64,000 nt of DNA, taken from Brachionus rotundiformis. Lineage: Eukaryota; Rotifera; Eurotatoria; Ploima; Brachionidae. Below are positions 50,401-63,142 of the stretch, piece after piece (position 1 is the first letter of the stretch; each line of letters opens with the position of its first letter). A program made the translations under genes and the position numbers. The stretch spans positions 1,953,581 to 2,017,580 of the forward strand of contig JAESIW010000207.1 of assembly GCA_016802295.1 (NCBI GenBank), in the 5' to 3' direction. The notes beneath the pieces are model-generated. The model worked only from the letters and a program-made list of their open reading frames with translations. It searched no databases and was not told where the DNA came from.

Positions 50401-53400
50401 GCATACAAAAAGTAATATTTTTTACCTAATTTTAAGAGGACAAAGCTGCTTACAAATTGGCAGAGAGTGAAGAAATTATTCCGCACACAACTTACGAGGC
50501 GGATGTAAAACCACTTAATGTGATTTATGACTCGGTAGTGAACGAGCCCGAGGTAGCTCGAGAGAGCAACATTAGACACCGGGCATCGGATGAAGTGACG
50601 CCTGCCAATCTGCTCGTTCAGAAGTATGAACTAGAGCTTAAAGAGAGAGAGGAGAGAGAAGAGGAGGAGATGGCGAGGGAACGAGAGAGGCTCGAATTCG
50701 AGCTAAGGATGAAAGAACAGCGAGANNNNNNNNNNNNNNNNNNNNNNNNNNNNNNNNNNNNNNNNNNNNNNNNNNNNNNNNNNNNNNNNNNNNNNNNNNN
50801 NNNNNNNNNNNNNNNNNNNNNNNNNNNNNNNNNNNNNNNNNNNNNNNNNNNNNNNNNNNNNNNNNNNNNNNNNNNNNNNNNNNNNNNNNNNNNNNNNNNN
50901 NNNNNNNNNNNNNNNNNNNNNNNNNNNNNNNNNNNNNNNNNNNNNNNNNNNNNNNNNNNNNNNNNNNNNNNNNNNNNNNNNNNNNNNNNNNNNNNNNNNN
51001 NNNNNNNNNNNNNNNNNNNNNNNNNNNNNNNNNNNNNNNNNNNNNNNNNNNNNNNNNNNNNNNNNNNNNNNNNNNNNNNNNNNNNNNNNNNNNNNNNNNN
51101 NNNNNNNNNNNNNNNNNNNNNNNNNNNNNNNNNNNNNNATACAAAAAGTAATATTTTTTTACCTAATTTTAAGAGGACAAAGCTGCTTACAAATTGGCAG
51201 AGAGTGAAGAAATTATTCCGCACACCACTTACGAGGCTGAAGTAAAACCACTTAACGTGATTTATGACTCGGTAGTGAATGAGCCCGAGGTAGCTCGAGA
51301 GAGCAACATTAAACACCGGGCATCGGATGAAGTGACGCCTGCCAATCTGCTCGTTCAGAAGTATGAACTAGAGCTTAAAGAGAGAGAGAAGAGAGAAGAG
51401 GAGGAGATGGAGAGGGAACGAGAGAGGCTCGAATTCGAGCTAAGGATGAAAGAACAACGAGAGAGAGAGCTCGCGGAACAGCGGGATAGAGAGGAGCGAG
51501 AGGCTCGAGAGAGGCTGGAATTTGAGCAAAAATTGAAGGAACAAAGAGAGAGAGAAGAATGGGAGAGAGAACAAAGGGATAGAGAGCAACGAGAGAGAGA
51601 GGAATTGGAGAATAAACTGCGCGAGCAAAGAGATCGAGAGGAACAGGAGAGGCTCGAGTTCGAGCAAAAGCTAAAAGAACAAGAGGAACAGGAAAGACTT
51701 GAGCGTGTCGAGAGAGAAAAAGAGCTTAGAGAGAGAGAGGAGCGTGAAAAAGAAGAACGTGACAGAGAGCGTGAATTGGCTCGATTGGAATTTGAGAAAA
51801 AGATTCGCGAGAAGCGCGATCGCGAGGAACGTGAAGCATCAGAAGCTAGAGCGGCCCTTGCTGCGCTAACAACAATCATTGTAACGGACAACCAAGACAC
51901 AAATTCGAACAAAAATTTGATCCAAGTCGAAGAAGAAGAAACAAAAACAACATCGGTCATCGATCACATTTACCAAGTTAAAACAGAAGACTCTCATGAA
52001 TTGATAAACAAAGTTACATTGAGGCCCAATGATGATACAATTGTGACAGATTACAATGCCACGTATGTACAAGACGACGATGGTGTTCAGTATGACAGCT
52101 CGAGTCAAATATCAGACGAAGAGGAAAGACGTAGACAAATAGCAGGTAATTACATTAACTCATTAATATCTAATGTGAGCAATGAGATGCAAAACGATAA
52201 AGACAAAATAGATGACTCGTTTACTTCGTCATCATACAAAGCTAAGCCTTTGAGTGATGATCTGTTGCATTTGATCGACTCGGATAGTAGCGAGGTCGGT
52301 AGCGGTGAGCATGTCTATTTTAAGCGAAAGATATACTTGTTTGAAAAAGAAGGACATTCGACTGAGAGTGGCTATAAACAGCCAAGTTTAGCTCAAATAA
52401 TTCAGAGCTTGAATAAAGGTCTTGACTTGAGCATTAGTGAATCTAGTGAGGGCAACTCGATGCAGGAGAGCTATGCTCCGCCGTTTTCGCTAGGCATACG
52501 CTTAAGACAAAAGCATAATCCGCTCGAGGTCGGCAATCACGTGATCAGCTATGTCGAGCCGGACAGTTTGGCTGACAGAGCTGGTCTAAAACAAAATAGC
52601 CGACTATTGAGCATAAATGAGACTCCTTGTGACGACAAAACTCACGAGTTTGTCGTATTTTTTCTCAATTATGTACTTAGGAAAAACTCGTGCACCAAAA
52701 TAACTCTTGGCGTTGAAGAGCCAGTTAAGTTAGAGCAAATAGCTAATAAGCAGCAAATAAGCTACATAAATGAGTCGTATCGCATTGAGAACGCCAATCT
52801 TAGGGCCATAATTAGGAATATATTGACAGGCGAGGAGTTCACACCGGTCAGCTACGGTCCTCTCGAGAACATAAAGCAAATTGTTCGCGAGGCCAAACAA
52901 GTGCCGTCTAATGATAGCGAATATCATGAGCTAGAGACCATGGTCTCTAGGCCGGCGCCAGTACCGGTTGTCGACTCGTCCGGCATCGAGAACCTCAAGT
53001 CCATTATAAGACAAATTAAGTATAACTTTGAGCAACATGTGGAGCCTGATGACGAACTCGAAACGCCCATTCACATTGACACTCAGCTCAAACAATCGCC
53101 CAACGGTCTAGATAACTTAAAAAATATCCTACAACAAGCTATTGATAGAAACGATTTTTATCTAAATAGTTCACAATTTTTACTCCTAAGAGGTACTCTA
53201 AATAGACAAGTTCTATCAGTTGGCTAATATCTTACTTTCTTTATGACATCTATCGTAGATTTACATCATTTGCTCTTGGTTAACTCTAAACTCAATATGC
53301 TTACATGTCTTGATACTGATTCAATCATTAATCATTAATTATCTATTTTTTTTAAATCATTAAAATAGCAAAACAAATTTATTTACCCTACAACTAAAAA

Positions 53401-56400
53401 ACTAAGTACAAGTATTAATAAGTATTAATTAGTAAAATTCTAAGACAATAAATCTAAAAATTTTAAACCATTTTAATAATAATTATTGTACAATTAGATT
53501 TAATTCTCAAATCAATAATTTTTAATCAATAAAACGTTTAAATCTCAAACCATTTTCTAATAGTTATATTCAGAATTGTTTAAAAGTCACAGTTTTAAGT
53601 CAAGTAAATTACTTGTAATGTGCAAATAAATGATAAATTTTTCGAAATTTAAAAAACCCTAGTTTTTAGATTTAAGTTTTCATTAAAAACGAAAAATTAA
53701 TAAAAAATAGCCGGTTTTAGACGAGTTGAAAAATTTTTTTAAGTCATTGACTTGACTTGACTTATGACTTAAAAACAAATCTGGTTATATTCTTAGCAGA
53801 CATAAAATATAAAATTAAGTATTGAGTGTTTAATAAGAAAAATGCATTTTTACGATGCTCATGATTCATGAATTTTCTTTTAAAAAAGACACATTTTTTG
53901 CAAATAAATAATTCAAATCAAGGATAAATTTTTATTTAAATGAAAGCAAGTTTCTTCTATTTGAGGAAATACGGTAATATTCAATTTGGTGCCGAAATTT
54001 TCATTGCGACACATTGACCCAAACATGCATGCATATAAATGGATATTCAATTTTAAATTACAGTGCAAAACTAACTAGACTTTTCCTCAGTATTTCTTTT
54101 AAAATTCGTTTCCGGAATATGATAGCTGAATGTCTACTGGAATTATATCTTTACTTTTACTTTAATAGAAAGCATTTTAATTTAAGACTTATAATATCTT
54201 TTGTTAAATAAAAATGTATCTTTTTATACATAATATATATCGCCGTTTTCAAAATTAAATACAACTAAGCCAACACTTAAACTAATAAATTTCTAACTAG
54301 AATAGTTTGTAATTGTTCCTAATTTTTCATATTTCCACTTATCACTCAATATTTGGAGTTCTTTTAAACAAATATAGGCCTAAAAAATTAAATCCTCAAT
54401 CTAATCTCAATCAAATCTTTTGAATTAAAAATAAAATTTAAATTTCTAAATAATTAAGTATAATTGACAAATTGTTCTAACATGTGTCATTTGATTTGAT
54501 TTTGCTATTTTTATGATCATAGACTCTTTAATTAGTCACTTAATGGGCTTTTGACAAGTAATCTAACAAATTTGTTTTTTTTCTTCAAGAGTTCGATCGT
54601 CAGCAAGAAGTGATGAACCAACTAGTTGGTTGTATTAAGCACCCTAGCATGCAGAACAATCTAGAAACACGCCGGGTGTACAATCGGGAGTCATTTTTCG
54701 GCTATGGAATGTCGTTTCATCAGGAACCAATTTCACCCACACTGCCTCAACACAAGCTTGTCTATCCAAGAATTGAGATCGAGCCTGACTCGCCAAGCGT
54801 TGATGCTGGACTTGAGACTAACCAGCGTGTTGTTGCTGTAAATAATAAATATGTGAATGAACAGTTTCATACATTGGACGATGTGGCACAGGAAATCGAG
54901 GAAAGCTACTATGAGAAAAAATACACTGATATAACTGTGATGAGTGCCGATTTGTGGTCAAATCTTATTAATGAAAGGGTGCATGTTGCCGAAATAGTAA
55001 AAGTTATTCCAGAGCAAGTTCAGGTTGCCGAAAAGCCCACTAGAGAAATTCCAATGGACAATGAGACTGAGCCAACTGGTGTTAGATTGATTAGACTAGA
55101 GAAAACCCCTGCTGACAAACAATTTGGCTTTGACTGCAAAACCATAAGGACTGAAATTAGATATGTGGCTAACAATGTTCAGCCGAATCTTCCGGCTCAC
55201 AGAGCTGGCCTTAGGAATAACGACAACATATTGGAAGTTAATGGCGAGCCCATACACAAATTGGAACATGAAAAAGTAATCAAAAAAATCAAAGCTAAGC
55301 CTGATCAGGTCGATTTGCTGGTCGTGTCTGATATAGCTGAATACTATAGAATAGTTAATTCGTATCCAAAGGAACAAGTGAAGACTGCCGAATCGCCCAA
55401 GTCTTCTCATGCTGAGGTCAACATTGACTTGAGAGTTCCGAACTATGTTCGTTACTATGAGGTTAAAAGAGACTCTGATTACAAAGGTCTCGGAATTAGC
55501 TTGACTCCGAGTGGTATCATTAGTTCAATTGAGTCCAATTCGCCAGCACACAAGGCCGGTCTTAAAAAAGACCAACGCTTTGTCGAGGTAGATGGAGTTA
55601 ATGTGAAAAACAAATCAAATAAAGAAATATCCAAGCTGATACAAGGAAAAGATAGTTTAGTAATTGGTGTTATTGATGTGGATGAAGAGACATTATCGGA
55701 GAATCAGTATAATACAAAATTACAATCTGAAGGAGTTGGTTCAGTTTCGTCCACTACTGGTAAAAAGATACAAGGTATTTATTTAGTTTTAGAATACAGT
55801 TTTTGAGTCATTTACACACACACACATACACACACTCTTCCTACCAAAGGCACTCAAAGGCAATTAAATTTTTTTAAGCAATATTTTTAGAATTAATTTA
55901 CAAAAAATTAATATAATTATTCATTTGAGTAATTGAATAATTGATAAAGTATATTTATTTATTGATATTATTCATTTATTTAAGTTTAAGTCCCATGGAC
56001 GAAACGAAGTATTAAAAAAAGAGTAGAAAAATACAATTAAATGTCTATTTTACAATTGAATAATCATTAAGTTAATAAGTATAACTCCATGAGCTATTAC
56101 CATACGGAAAGAAGTAGTAGAAATATATACAAAATATAAAAATAATATTTGTAATCAGAAAAATTTATTTTAGAAATACTTTAAGATTTTTTTCTTTATT
56201 GAATATTTAATCAAGAGACTAATATTCAGCACAAATGCCTACTCAGGTAAATTAGACTATCTTTCCTTTTAAATTTGAAACAAAGATAGCCATGTCTTAT
56301 CTTGGAAAACGCTGACACCAGTGCTTTTAGACGTACAGTTCGAGTATAGTCTGTAGAAGGAACTTTTCTTTTTTTAAATATATTGCAAAACAAACTGAAC

Positions 56401-59400
56401 ATTTTCTTAGTATTGTTGTAAAAACTAAATTCTTGAATTTTAAAGGTTTTTCTATCTTTTGAATTAAATTTAATCATCTTCTTAATAATTAATTTAAATT
56501 TTAATTGTCTTTTGAGTGCTGTTTTAACTTAATTAATTAAAATAAAATGTTCAGGTTCAACAAATAAACTGAGCGGTAGTCAATCGAATTTGTCTTTTCT
56601 TAAGACCAAATTCGGCAGCTGTTTAGGCTTAAGCGACCATCGCACAAGAAACTCACTTTATCTAGGTATCCAATTTGTCTGCATACTTAACTAATTATAG
56701 GAGCATGATGTAATCGATTCAATTAATAGAGCATGTATAGCCATTTAGGAATTTTTAATTATTAGAGAAAAATTCAATTGAATTTAATTATTTTTATTAT
56801 CATTGTTATTAATTTAATTTGTCAAGATCAACTGACAGGATTCAGGGTGTGTAACTTGGTTAGACGGCCAGACTTTGATGGATATGGCTTTTCGATGAAA
56901 GCCAACGAGACTGGTCCGCACATGATATCAAGCGTTGAGGTCAATTCTCCCGCTGAACAGTCCGGTCTTAGAGTAGAAGATTTGATTATTAAGGTTGGCG
57001 ATCAAAATGTAGTTGGTGAACGATACTCCAAAACTACCACATTGATCAAAAATGAGTGTGAAAAAGGATTTTTGAAACTGGAAGTAATCGATTCCTTGTC
57101 ATGTCCAGATGATATCAGAAAAACACCCCTAGTTCCACCATCAGGCTTTTCCACCATAAATTCATCTTCCAAACTTAGCAAAAAGTCCGACAGCATCAAG
57201 AATCTTCGAGAGATAACCAGTGAAATGATCGAGCAATCATCACCAACAACAAATCGAGCTATATCGGTCGAATCGGACCGAAAACGACCATTTTCAATGA
57301 CTGACTTGGACCGCATTAATGGCAAAAATACAGTAAGATCAATTACTTCAATTGGTACCACTGCAACAGGCTACTCACAAACTAATTTGCCCAATGTTTC
57401 ATCCAAATCGGTGGGCAATCTCTCCTCAATGGGTCAAGGTGAACTGCCAAAGTTCAAGCGCTGTGTGGTTCAGCTGATTCCCGAATATCAGGAAGGATTC
57501 GGCTTTACACTTAACTCCAAAATAAAGCCCAAATATACCATATTCTCAGTGGATCCAGAGTCGCCTGCCTACGCTGCCAATCTACGTCCCACTGATGTAA
57601 TTGTCGAAATAAACAAAAAGAACATACGCCGCTTGAAATTCGAGAAAGTCAAAAACATGCTTTCGGAATCAAAGGCCAATGGTCAAGTGGAAATTTTGGC
57701 AATAAGCAAAGATGGATATTTGTTTTTCAAGAATAAGAAAAAGAAGTTTTCTTCAAGAAAATTGGTCACCACCGACAATACGGAGCTTCATTCAACTTTA
57801 GATGGTATTCGAACGAGGGCTTCCTCGGTCAATAATAACCGCGTCTCCTCCGATTACGGTAATAGCTTATCTCTTGTTTAAAAAATCTTTTATCATCTGT
57901 TTTTATATAAGAAGAAAATATTTTAATTTGATATAAATTAGATTTTATTTATGTCTTTTTTTAATTAATTTTTTAAAAACTAGATCTTAAAAAATTATAA
58001 TTGTAATAAGATAATTTAATTAGATAACCATTAAATGGTTGTAAGACTTTGTCCAAAGAAAATTTTTTTTTTAATAGAAAATATAAAAATTTTGAATGTA
58101 AATAAATAAATTAATTAATTTAAGTATAAAAAATAATAAAAATAGTGAAATTAGTAAATTGTTAACTCATTAAAATTAAACTAAAACTTTAAGTAATTAT
58201 ATACAAATTAAATTAAAAAAATTATTATTTTTTGGTCTGATTGATATTTAATTTTCTTTATTTTTATAAATTATTTTTTTCTTATTTAACTAATTAATTT
58301 TGATGAAAATTTTTTAAAATTATGTCCATTCTTAGAAGGAGACAAACGCGCTCAATCAGTAGGACCAATCTATTCGAGAAATTCTACTGAGATACCATCG
58401 AGACCACACTCAGCAACTCCGACAAATCAATTGAACCAAGTTGAGAACGACTTGGACGACTTGATTTTGTTCAACGTGGAACGCTCTGAGCCCACTCAAA
58501 GCATTGGCATGTCTTTGACCAAATCTGAAAAAGATCCACAGTCGAATTTTTACCCAATGGTAACAGATGTTGAACGCGGCACACCAGTCGATCTGGCTGG
58601 CATCATGGTGGGCGATATTATCATTGAAATAAATGGCAAGTCAACACTGAACAAACAGAACAAGGAGATCCGTCCATGGATCGAATCGTCTGGCAATAGG
58701 ATTGATTTTTTGGTCAAAAGAGATAAAAATATTGACGAAAAAATGAGAGAAAGCGCCAGAGAAATAACACAGGCTGTGGTTAACAGCGCGGTGCAAAAAG
58801 TTGGATCGCCAAGTTCGTCCAATCGTCTATCCAGAAAAGACAGCTATTCGCCAAAAGCTAGTGTAGAAAATTCACCAAGATTAGTTAAAGAAGATATCCA
58901 CTTGTCTAGCAGTAAGCTACAAGACTACTCGTTTGAGTCAGCATCCTCAAAAAGCAACAAGTCGCCAAAAAGCCGCAACCAAAGCGAGCCAGCACTCGAA
59001 GAAACAATTAGATCGGAGAACACTGTTCAATCATCGTCTCCAATTAGCCGTAGATCGGCCTCTACGTACACATTGCCACGCGATGCGCCTATTCCGCGTT
59101 TGTGTCGAGTTAGAGCCTACGAAGAAAGCCTTGGCTTTACTGTATCTGGCTCCAAGTCAGCTCCAGGAGTTTTCAAGGTAACTGATGTAGGTTTAAATTC
59201 AGCAGCGGCAAATAGTGGTCTAAGAAACAATGACTACATTATAGAAGTATCTGGCGTCAATGTAGAAGCGTTGAACTACACCGACTTAATTGCGTTCATA
59301 CGCAAAAAAAAGCAAGATGACGATCTACAACTTTTGGTTGCCGATCGTCAAACTCTAGAGTGGTACAAGAAGAAAAAAGTGCCAATTTCAAGTCAAGTGG

Positions 59401-60565
59401 TGCCAAAAATGCAGTACATAGAAACATTATTGAAAGAAGAGCTTGACAAAGAATTGGAAAGCACCGATTTAGATCAGAGTGGTTTGAACTATAGCGGAAA
59501 TGGTGAGTTTGTGTAAATTTGTTTGTCTTAGAACCGTAGTAGACCTTCTTTAGTTTCTATCTGTGCACAAGAGCCAAAACCATAAATGATTTTGCTTGAT
59601 TATTTTTAGGTTAAAGAATCATGATTTTAAGATTGCTGAATTAGTCAGCTAAAAAAGCTATTTAAGCTCAGTGCTGACTTGGATAATGCGCTGTGGAAAA
59701 AATAGACACCGAGCCAGTCTGGCCCGGTATTTGCCTAGGGAGTTCTTTGACAATTTTTTATTTAAAAAAAAAATTCTCTAATACTCTAATTTAAAGCGAG
59801 GTCAAGCGATAAAGGCATAAAAATACCATTCCAATCTGGTCGATCTGTTTGGATACATAGAAAAATATACTTGTAAGCAATCATGTATTTGTAATTAAGA
59901 ATTTAAAGCCAATGATTGTTAACAAAAGCTTTTTTTTGGTTTAATAAGAAGCCAACTTAAAATTGCTCTTAATTTCTGTCAAATCAAGCTCAATTCTAAC
60001 AAAAATTTCCCATTGCTTTGGCTACAAATTTGCTTTCTGGCCTTTAAACAACCATTTAATCATCATACTTATGTACTTGTTGTTTGAAGGCTAGTTAAAT
60101 TAATAGTCAATGGTTTATAGATTTTTTATTTTATTGGTAAACCATTGGTGCAAAAATTATGGTTTGGTGCTTTGAAATTTTTTAAAATTTTTTTTATCCG
60201 ATTAACATCCGAGATTTTTTGTCTAAAATTAATTCCTTGTTTGGTTCGAATCAAATAACTGCTTTTTTTGGTTACCATGGCAACGCAATTTTTTTTTACA
60301 TTTTATTTTTAATTTTAGATGCGATAAACCAGTAAATAGCCTGTCAATATCACTAAACGATCTTTCTCAAGCAAACAATGTTTAAAATGGCTCTGTATGC
60401 TAATGTTGGATGAATGTTTTTATTTTTTTTCCAAACTTAAATTTCATTCAAATTGATCAACTTCCATTTTTCTATTATTTATTTTTTTTACATCTAATTA
60501 AAGCTGTTTTTATGATAGATTACGGAGATTTTACCCTTTATACAATGAGAATAATTTCAGAATAG
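47485..60565 (+). CDS. Large scaffold protein with ten PDZ domains
   Basis: Exons: 47485-48847, 49496-50182, 51174-53192 (a near copy starts at 50437 and runs into an assembly gap), 54590-55774, 56555-56665, 56827-57858, 58336-59502 and a tentative 60519-60565. All introns are phase 1; about 2,536 aa. ATG 47485 is the first in-frame ATG after a stop at 47452. PDZ domains, by binding loop: GFGFSV (about 47614-47880), LGFQL (49730-49970), SLGIRL (52487-52715), GYGMSF (54700-54950), FGFDC (55120-55340), GLGISL (55480-55680), GYGFSM (56880-57090), GFGFTL (57490-57720), IGMSL (58500-58720) and LGFTV (59130-59350). A Glu/Arg-rich single-helix or coiled-coil segment lies at about 51355-51860. Several domains resemble NHERF PDZs. 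Such proteins cluster membrane proteins at junctions or the apical cortex. Without the last exon, reading through the consensus donor ATG|GTGAGT at 59503 ends the protein at 59516. Confidence 0.88.
49115..49390 (-). mobile_element. Decayed non-LTR retrotransposon RT C-terminal fragment
   Basis: The minus strand translates as QKKSIRMTKIIPSLRKFDYLK... RLEMFDLTNLRIRRMREYLI, then after stops FKIINRYETI and YHFLTNRVVNIF, which is the standard C-terminal end of jockey/CR1-type RT proteins (RR..K.IP.L..L.Y..RL..L.L..L..RR.RGDLI, then F.NRVV..WN). It lies in the first intron of the PDZ gene. Stops show it is inactive. Confidence 0.75.
50403..50725 (+). repeat. First copy of segment repeated across the assembly gap
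   Basis: Intron end plus the start of the Glu/Arg-rich PDZ-gene exon (acceptor before 50437). It aligns base for base with 51139-51462, with about ten substitutions and one T-run length difference, and stops at the Ns. Confidence 0.95.
50726..51138. other. Assembly gap (413 Ns)
   Basis: A run of N inside the PDZ scaffold gene. The flanks are near-identical copies of one segment, so the gap probably joins two allelic or misplaced contig ends. Confidence 0.99.
51139..51462 (+). repeat. Second copy of segment repeated across the assembly gap
   Basis: Same content as 50403-50725: splice acceptor before 51174, then coding sequence for AESEEIIPHTTYEA and onward. This copy continues into the full exon. 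Confidence 0.95.
55814..55835. repeat. (CA)n microsatellite in a PDZ-gene intron
   Basis: CA dinucleotide run with one T interruption, just downstream of the donor at 55775. Confidence 0.85.
60271..60284. promoter_or_regulatory. X-box-like palindrome
   Basis: GTTACC-AT-GGCAAC fully matches the RFX X-box consensus. It lies in the last proposed intron of the PDZ gene and is far from any annotated start, so its target is unclear. Confidence 0.35.
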
Positions 60566-61074
60566 AATAACGAATGATATTTATGATATATTAGATTTTT
60601 TTTTTTTTTAAGTATTAAGGTTTTTTTTGATCTATTATACAAAAAAAAATATAGTTCCTATTAAATAATCAAGATATATCATTTTTTTTTCGTAAAGCCT
60701 CTTTGAGGTTTTATTATAACTAATTGAGAAAATCTTGATTTATTTTCTTTTAAAAGATAAATTCTCTTAAATTTTTATACTATAATTATTAATAAATTCT
60801 TAAAAATTAATTATTAAAAAAAAAGAATATTTTACTTCTTTTACCATTTTATTTTTTTTATTTTCTTTCAATAAAGATTTTTTCTTTTGATTCAATCAAA
60901 ATTTTGAATAAATATGAAAAAATTAATTGTTTTAGCCTTATCTGGTGTCCATCTTTAAAAGTGATGATAACTAAATAAATTAAAAAAAAATAAGAATTCC
61001 AGTGGAAAAAAAATTTTATTCAAAATTTTTTAGACTAAATATCAAAAATAAAAAAAAGTATTAAAAATATAAAT
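60566..61074. other. AT-rich spacer between convergent 3' ends
   Basis: Long T and A runs. No feature was recognised apart from the presumed 3' UTRs of the PDZ gene and the secreted-protein gene. Confidence 0.4.
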
Positions 61075-62430
61075 CTAAAGATAAAATATGTTTAAAAAGC
61101 TAATAAAAAAGATCAAAATTTTGTAATCAAATGCGCACGTTTTGATTGCGAAGGATTCAGTCGAGCTTGAATCGCTTGAAACCTCAGATACTTTAACTTG
61201 AATAAAATATTATTATTAATTTTTATTTAGATTAGAGGCGATTAAAAATACCTTGATAGTTGCTATTAAGGTCCAAAGAAAGACCTTCTTTTTGAGCATT
61301 TGTCTGCAAATCTGCTTTATTTGCATTCAAGTTGTCATAAATTTCTTTTCCAGCAAGATTGAAATCGTCATTTTGTCCAAATTCTCGTTCCTCCTGAATG
61401 GTTATATAAGAACCATTGGTCAATCTAAAAATTAAAAATTATGCATGATATCTTTAAAATAATTCAACTATTACGCTTTACTAACTAGATTTGAATTTTG
61501 ACCAGTGATCTTTTTTATCACAGTTTCCAAATTAGGAAATGTATTTCCCATTACTTTTAGCATTCGTCCATTTATTGAACTTATCTTTATGATGTCTTCT
61601 ACAATTAATAATTTTTTTACCAGATTTTGTGTAATTTGTTGTTGTGTAGTATTTACAAAAGTGGTTTCAGAAAAATTTGAATTTGTTGTATTCAGATTGA
61701 TTTTAGATGTCATTAAGCCGTCTTCAACTATTATATTTGTTGAGTTTGATATTGTAATATTTTCTGTTACTGCTGAAGTTGTCATATTTCCAATCTCAAA
61801 TGTACCATTTATATTATTTATCACATTTGTTGTTAATATATTCTTGCTTGTCCGATTACTTTTTATTTTACTGACTGTTTCTTTTGAAGTTTCAGTATTG
61901 TAGAGAGTTGTTCTATTCTTTCCATTCTCGTCAATCGATGAATTATTTTCCTCACTACTGTGTCCATCTTCTCCATAATTTGAATCGTTGCTTCCACTTT
62001 CCTGAGAATTTTGTCCACTGTGTCCATCTTCTCCATAATTTGAATCGTTGCTTCCACTTTCCTGAGAATTTTGTCCACTGTGTCCATCTTCTCCATAATT
62101 TGAATCGTTGCTTCCACTTTCCTGAGAATTTTGTCCACTGTGTCCATCTTCTCCATAATTTGAATCGTTGCTTCCACTTTCTTGAGAATTTTGTCCACTG
62201 TGTCCATTTTCATTGGAATTGTTTCCATTGTCCGAATCAATTTGTCCATTATCAGCTGATAAACCACTTTTTTTGAGAATCAAATTGTCTGAATTAATAG
62301 CCAAGGACTTGACTAATCTTTTTTTGTTTTCCTTAACTCCAAAAGCTTGTTTGCCATGCACTGCCTGACAAAAGATACCAATGATTAAGACAAATGCTAA
62401 AACTGCTTTTGTTTTTATTTGAAAATTCAT
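61075..62430 (-). CDS. Secreted Ser/Asn/Gly-rich repeat protein
   Basis: Exons on the minus strand are 61475-62430, 61252-61424 and 61075-61196 (the last is less certain). All are in phase; about 416 aa. ATG 62430 opens a clear signal peptide (residues 1-26, hydrophobic core VLAFVLIIGIF, then CQAVHG). Residues about 78-160 are four tandem copies of a 20-residue unit rich in Gly, Ser, Asn, Gln and Glu, acidic and without Cys. Beyond lie many N-glycosylation sequons (NRT, NGT, NMT, NIT, NST, NTT) and a more ordered C-terminal half (QQITQNLVKKLLIVEDIIKI...). If exon 2 is not spliced at AAG|GTATTT, the protein ends GIFNRL at 61232; with exon 3 it ends in a hydrophobic tail that could anchor it. 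I recognise no family. An extracellular, glycosylated coat or matrix protein is a reasonable guess. Confidence 0.72.
61961..62209 (-). repeat. 60-bp coding minisatellite, four copies
   Basis: Exact 60-base period; three copies are identical over their full length, and the outermost copy (toward 62209) diverges at its end. It encodes the 20-residue repeats of the secreted protein. Confidence 0.95.
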
Positions 62431-63142
62431 TTTTTTTTTAGCTTTTTCAGAAACTTGTTGATCTCATTTATTTATATTTTATCTTTTTTATCTATTTTAA
62501 CAGTTCAATGAGCAAACAATTTTAACAAAATCATGAATTTTAAAAAATATCTTGATTTTACATTAACTATTGTATATTTCACAAAATGATCAAATTTAAA
62601 TTAGAAGCCTTGCTATTGTTTTATATATTTAGTATCAAATTAATTGACTTTTCCTGATTTTTTCATTAAGAATATCAATTTTATTAATACGATTAAATCG
62701 AGACAAACTTTTATATTAGATTTTATTAAACAAATTAAGATTAAATTAAATTTAAAATGTATAATTTGGTTTTAAATTATTAAGATTTTGGGTCTTAGTT
62801 TTTCTTTATATCGTGAAGAAATTTTCAAAACAAATGTATATTTAATTATTCTGTTTTATTTAAAATTTTATATTTTAACATTTTTTATAAAATTAAAACT
62901 AATTATATTTTAATTATAGGCAAATAAGTTAAAACACTTTCAGCTTCCATAATTTAAATTGAGAAATTTTAAACATTATTATATTTTTTAATTTTTGATT
63001 AATTTTAAATGAACATTGAAAAAATTTTATAAAAATGGATATTTTATAGCTTGTAAAATAGAAAAAAGGATTAAAAAATAATATAATAACAATAATAATT
63101 TTTTTTATTTAATAAATTAATATAAAAAAGTACATTATATAT
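62431..63142. other. AT-rich intergenic region
   Basis: It holds the promoter side of the secreted-protein gene and the 3' side of the inverted PDZ gene. Nothing else was recognised. Confidence 0.4.

Noticed and set aside
51355..51960. Ser/Leu-rich open frame antisense to the Glu/Arg-rich PDZ-gene segment
   Set aside because: GAG/GAA/AGA codons read backwards give Ser, Leu and Phe without stops. The sense strand has the splice sites and neighbouring PDZ domains.
61863..62276. Long open frames on both strands over the 60-bp repeats
   Set aside because: A 60-base period is a multiple of three, so any stop-free frame stays open through the array. Only the frame with the signal peptide has flanking coding character.
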